Assembly (NCBI GenBank): GCA_030144725.1
Contig: JASKMD010000031.1
Location: forward strand, 7,308,808 to 7,372,807
Length of the DNA stretch: 64,000 nucleotides
From: Haematococcus lacustris
Lineage: Eukaryota > Chlorophyta > Chlorophyceae > Chlamydomonadales > Haematococcaceae
Direction: 5' to 3'
Positions within the stretch are counted from its first letter, which is position 1, and each line of letters starts with the position of its first letter. Below are positions 63,225 to 64,000 of the stretch, piece after piece. Made by a program: the position numbers and the translations under genes. The notes under the pieces were generated by a model, which worked only from the letters and a program-made list of their open reading frames with translations, was not told the origin of the DNA and did no database searches.

Positions 63225-63478
63225 TGTTGTGGGAACAGGCCTAGGCCACCCGCACCCGTCTCTGACCTAAGTGTGAACTAGTGTGAGGCGGTGTACTTAA
63301 GCTGTGCCTTGGGCCTACGACGGTGGGCATTGACGTGCCCCCTTCGCAGGTATGGTGGTCGCTCTTGCAATAGCACATAGGGCATCCGACGTGGCAGCCG
63401 TAGTGCACCGCTATGCATTTGTACTTGTTCTTAGATCGTGGACTCTTTTGTAAAGGGCATTGACGTGCCCCCTTCGCA
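63225..63478 (+). repeat. copia 3' LTR
   Basis: Matches 58,148-58,401 with one substitution; ends CA before the CTGAG target copy. Confidence 0.95.
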
Positions 63479-63814
63479 CTGAGTTGATGTCGCGATACCT
63501 AGGCCGGCTTTTGCCCACGGTTACCATTCTTCTCCTCTGGCAATTTCCGGGCAGCTACTGTGTTGACGATGTGCACGTCTGTGCTCCCTGCTCGAGGCGG
63601 ACAGGTCTGGCAGCAGCGGGTGTCCAAGATGACGGCGTAGCTCCCGACCATTCATACACCGCTATAAACGTTGACTGTGCTATTCAAAACCCCGAGGTTC
63701 AAGTGGGCGTCGGCAGCATCCGTTTTGTTTTACAGGCAGCACCGCTAGGAGATGATCACACGTATGCATCGCGCCGACTTTATATTCAGCCGTGGTTGAG
63801 ACCTCAACATACCA

Positions 63815-63819
63815 TTACA
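63815..63819 (-). promoter_or_regulatory. Candidate poly(A) signal TGTAA
   Basis: TGTAA on the minus strand 25 bp after the aminotransferase stop; a second at 63,730-63,734 (about 110 bp after) is at a more usual distance. Confidence 0.4.
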
Positions 63820-63843
63820 TCACACTGCACACTCTTAGCGCGC

Positions 63844-64000
63844 TCACGCAGGAGCTACTTTGGCCAGGGCTTTGCCTAGAACTTCCGCGCCGGTATCAAT
63901 CTCCGCATCCGTGATCACCAGAGGCGGCACCAGACGAATGACGTCTCCTTTGCCCGCTGTGATTGCCAGGATGCCCATGTCGCGGGCCGCGTCGACGACG
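63844..64000 (-). CDS. Acetylornithine aminotransferase-like protein, C-terminus (partial)
   Basis: Class III PLP-dependent aminotransferase; acetylornithine aminotransferase makes N-acetylornithine in arginine synthesis (plastid in algae). Only the last ~52 codons lie in the window: VVDAARDMGILAITAGKGD, VIRLVPPLVITDAEIDTGAE, then VLGKALAKVAPA and TGA at 63,846-63,844. The motif ITAGKG..IRLVPPLVI is typical of plant acetylornithine aminotransferases (ARG9 in Chlamydomonas). Ornithine or other class III aminotransferases are less likely. The gene continues beyond the right edge. A copia element sits about 360 bp downstream. Confidence 0.78.
   Translation of the reverse strand, partial: VVDAARDMGILAITAGKGDVIRLVPPLVITDAEIDTGAEVLGKALAKVAPA

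Larger units (their letters stand above)
58148..63478 (+). mobile_element. Ty1/copia LTR retrotransposon, nearly complete
   Basis: 254-bp LTRs at 58,148-58,401 and 63,225-63,478 (TGTTGTGGGAACA...), differing at one position by my reading (58,400 T, 63,477 C). The 5-bp CTGAG is duplicated at 58,143-58,147 and 63,479-63,483. A purine-rich tract (TGAGGGGGA, 63,215-63,223) precedes the 3' LTR. Gag, protease, integrase, RT and RNase H are in copia order but in three frames. The insertion is recent by LTR identity and lies about 360 bp downstream of the stop codon of the aminotransferase gene. Confidence 0.96.

Noticed and set aside
63460..63879. 139-codon plus-strand ORF after the copia element
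   Set aside because: It begins inside the LTR, has no domain, and overlaps the 3' UTR and end of the aminotransferase gene on the other strand.

Overview
This window is nuclear DNA from a green alga, most likely of the order Chlamydomonadales (a volvocine or Haematococcus-like relative; the species cannot be fixed from the sequence). The evidence is GC-rich DNA full of CAG/CTG runs, short GT-AG introns that split conserved proteins in consistent phase, an SBP-box transcription factor, a (Ser-Pro)n hydroxyproline-rich wall-type protein, TGTAA poly(A) signals, and mobile elements typical of this group: an intron-containing Fanzor family, a non-LTR element with two endonucleases like Dualen/RandI, PHD-finger retroelements and copia.

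Layout. 1-15,935 is a nest of mobile elements. A minus-strand Fanzor-like element (227-370 plus 6,587-7,829) was split in its 3' region by a rearranged TG...CA retroelement (371-6,586, 4-bp target duplication CACC). It abuts an L1-type LINE (7,830-7,989 plus 15,001-15,935). That LINE was hit by a MITE (7,990-8,331) and then by a Dualen-like element (8,365-15,000, target duplication 13-16 bp). 16,917-27,163 is a five-exon SBP-box gene on the minus strand; its three large introns each hold antisense Fanzor-like copies. 27,895-29,150 holds a pentamer satellite, a LINE tail and an inverted copy of a neighbouring exon. 29,193-35,123 is a MaoC-like (hot-dog fold) gene whose introns hold more Fanzor fragments, a 546-bp (GGGGT)n array and a stray methyltransferase exon. 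36,781-39,963 is a seven-exon SAM-methyltransferase-like gene. 40,470-48,290 is again mobile: Fanzor copies, a 264-bp hAT-type MITE with a perfect 8-bp target duplication, and a 5.7-kb element with CAGGGCTGTG termini and a large inner inverted repeat. 48,684-52,659 is a secreted Cys/Pro-rich wall-type gene, 53,400-54,469 a truncated Harbinger transposase, 55,079-57,818 an unrecognised three-exon gene. 58,148-63,478 is a nearly intact copia element (254-bp LTRs, CTGAG duplication). The window ends in the last exon of an acetylornithine aminotransferase-like gene (63,844-64,000, minus).

The host genes are not an operon and do not obviously share a pathway; the window is mainly a record of element activity. 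The most interesting system is the Fanzor family (eukaryotic relatives of the RNA-guided nuclease TnpB): about a dozen pieces, RuvC-type motifs still readable, a short intron in the coding region, two classes of conserved 3' noncoding segment that could be guide RNA scaffolds, solo 3' segments, and repeated antisense placement in introns of transcribed genes. No copy in the window has an intact reading frame.
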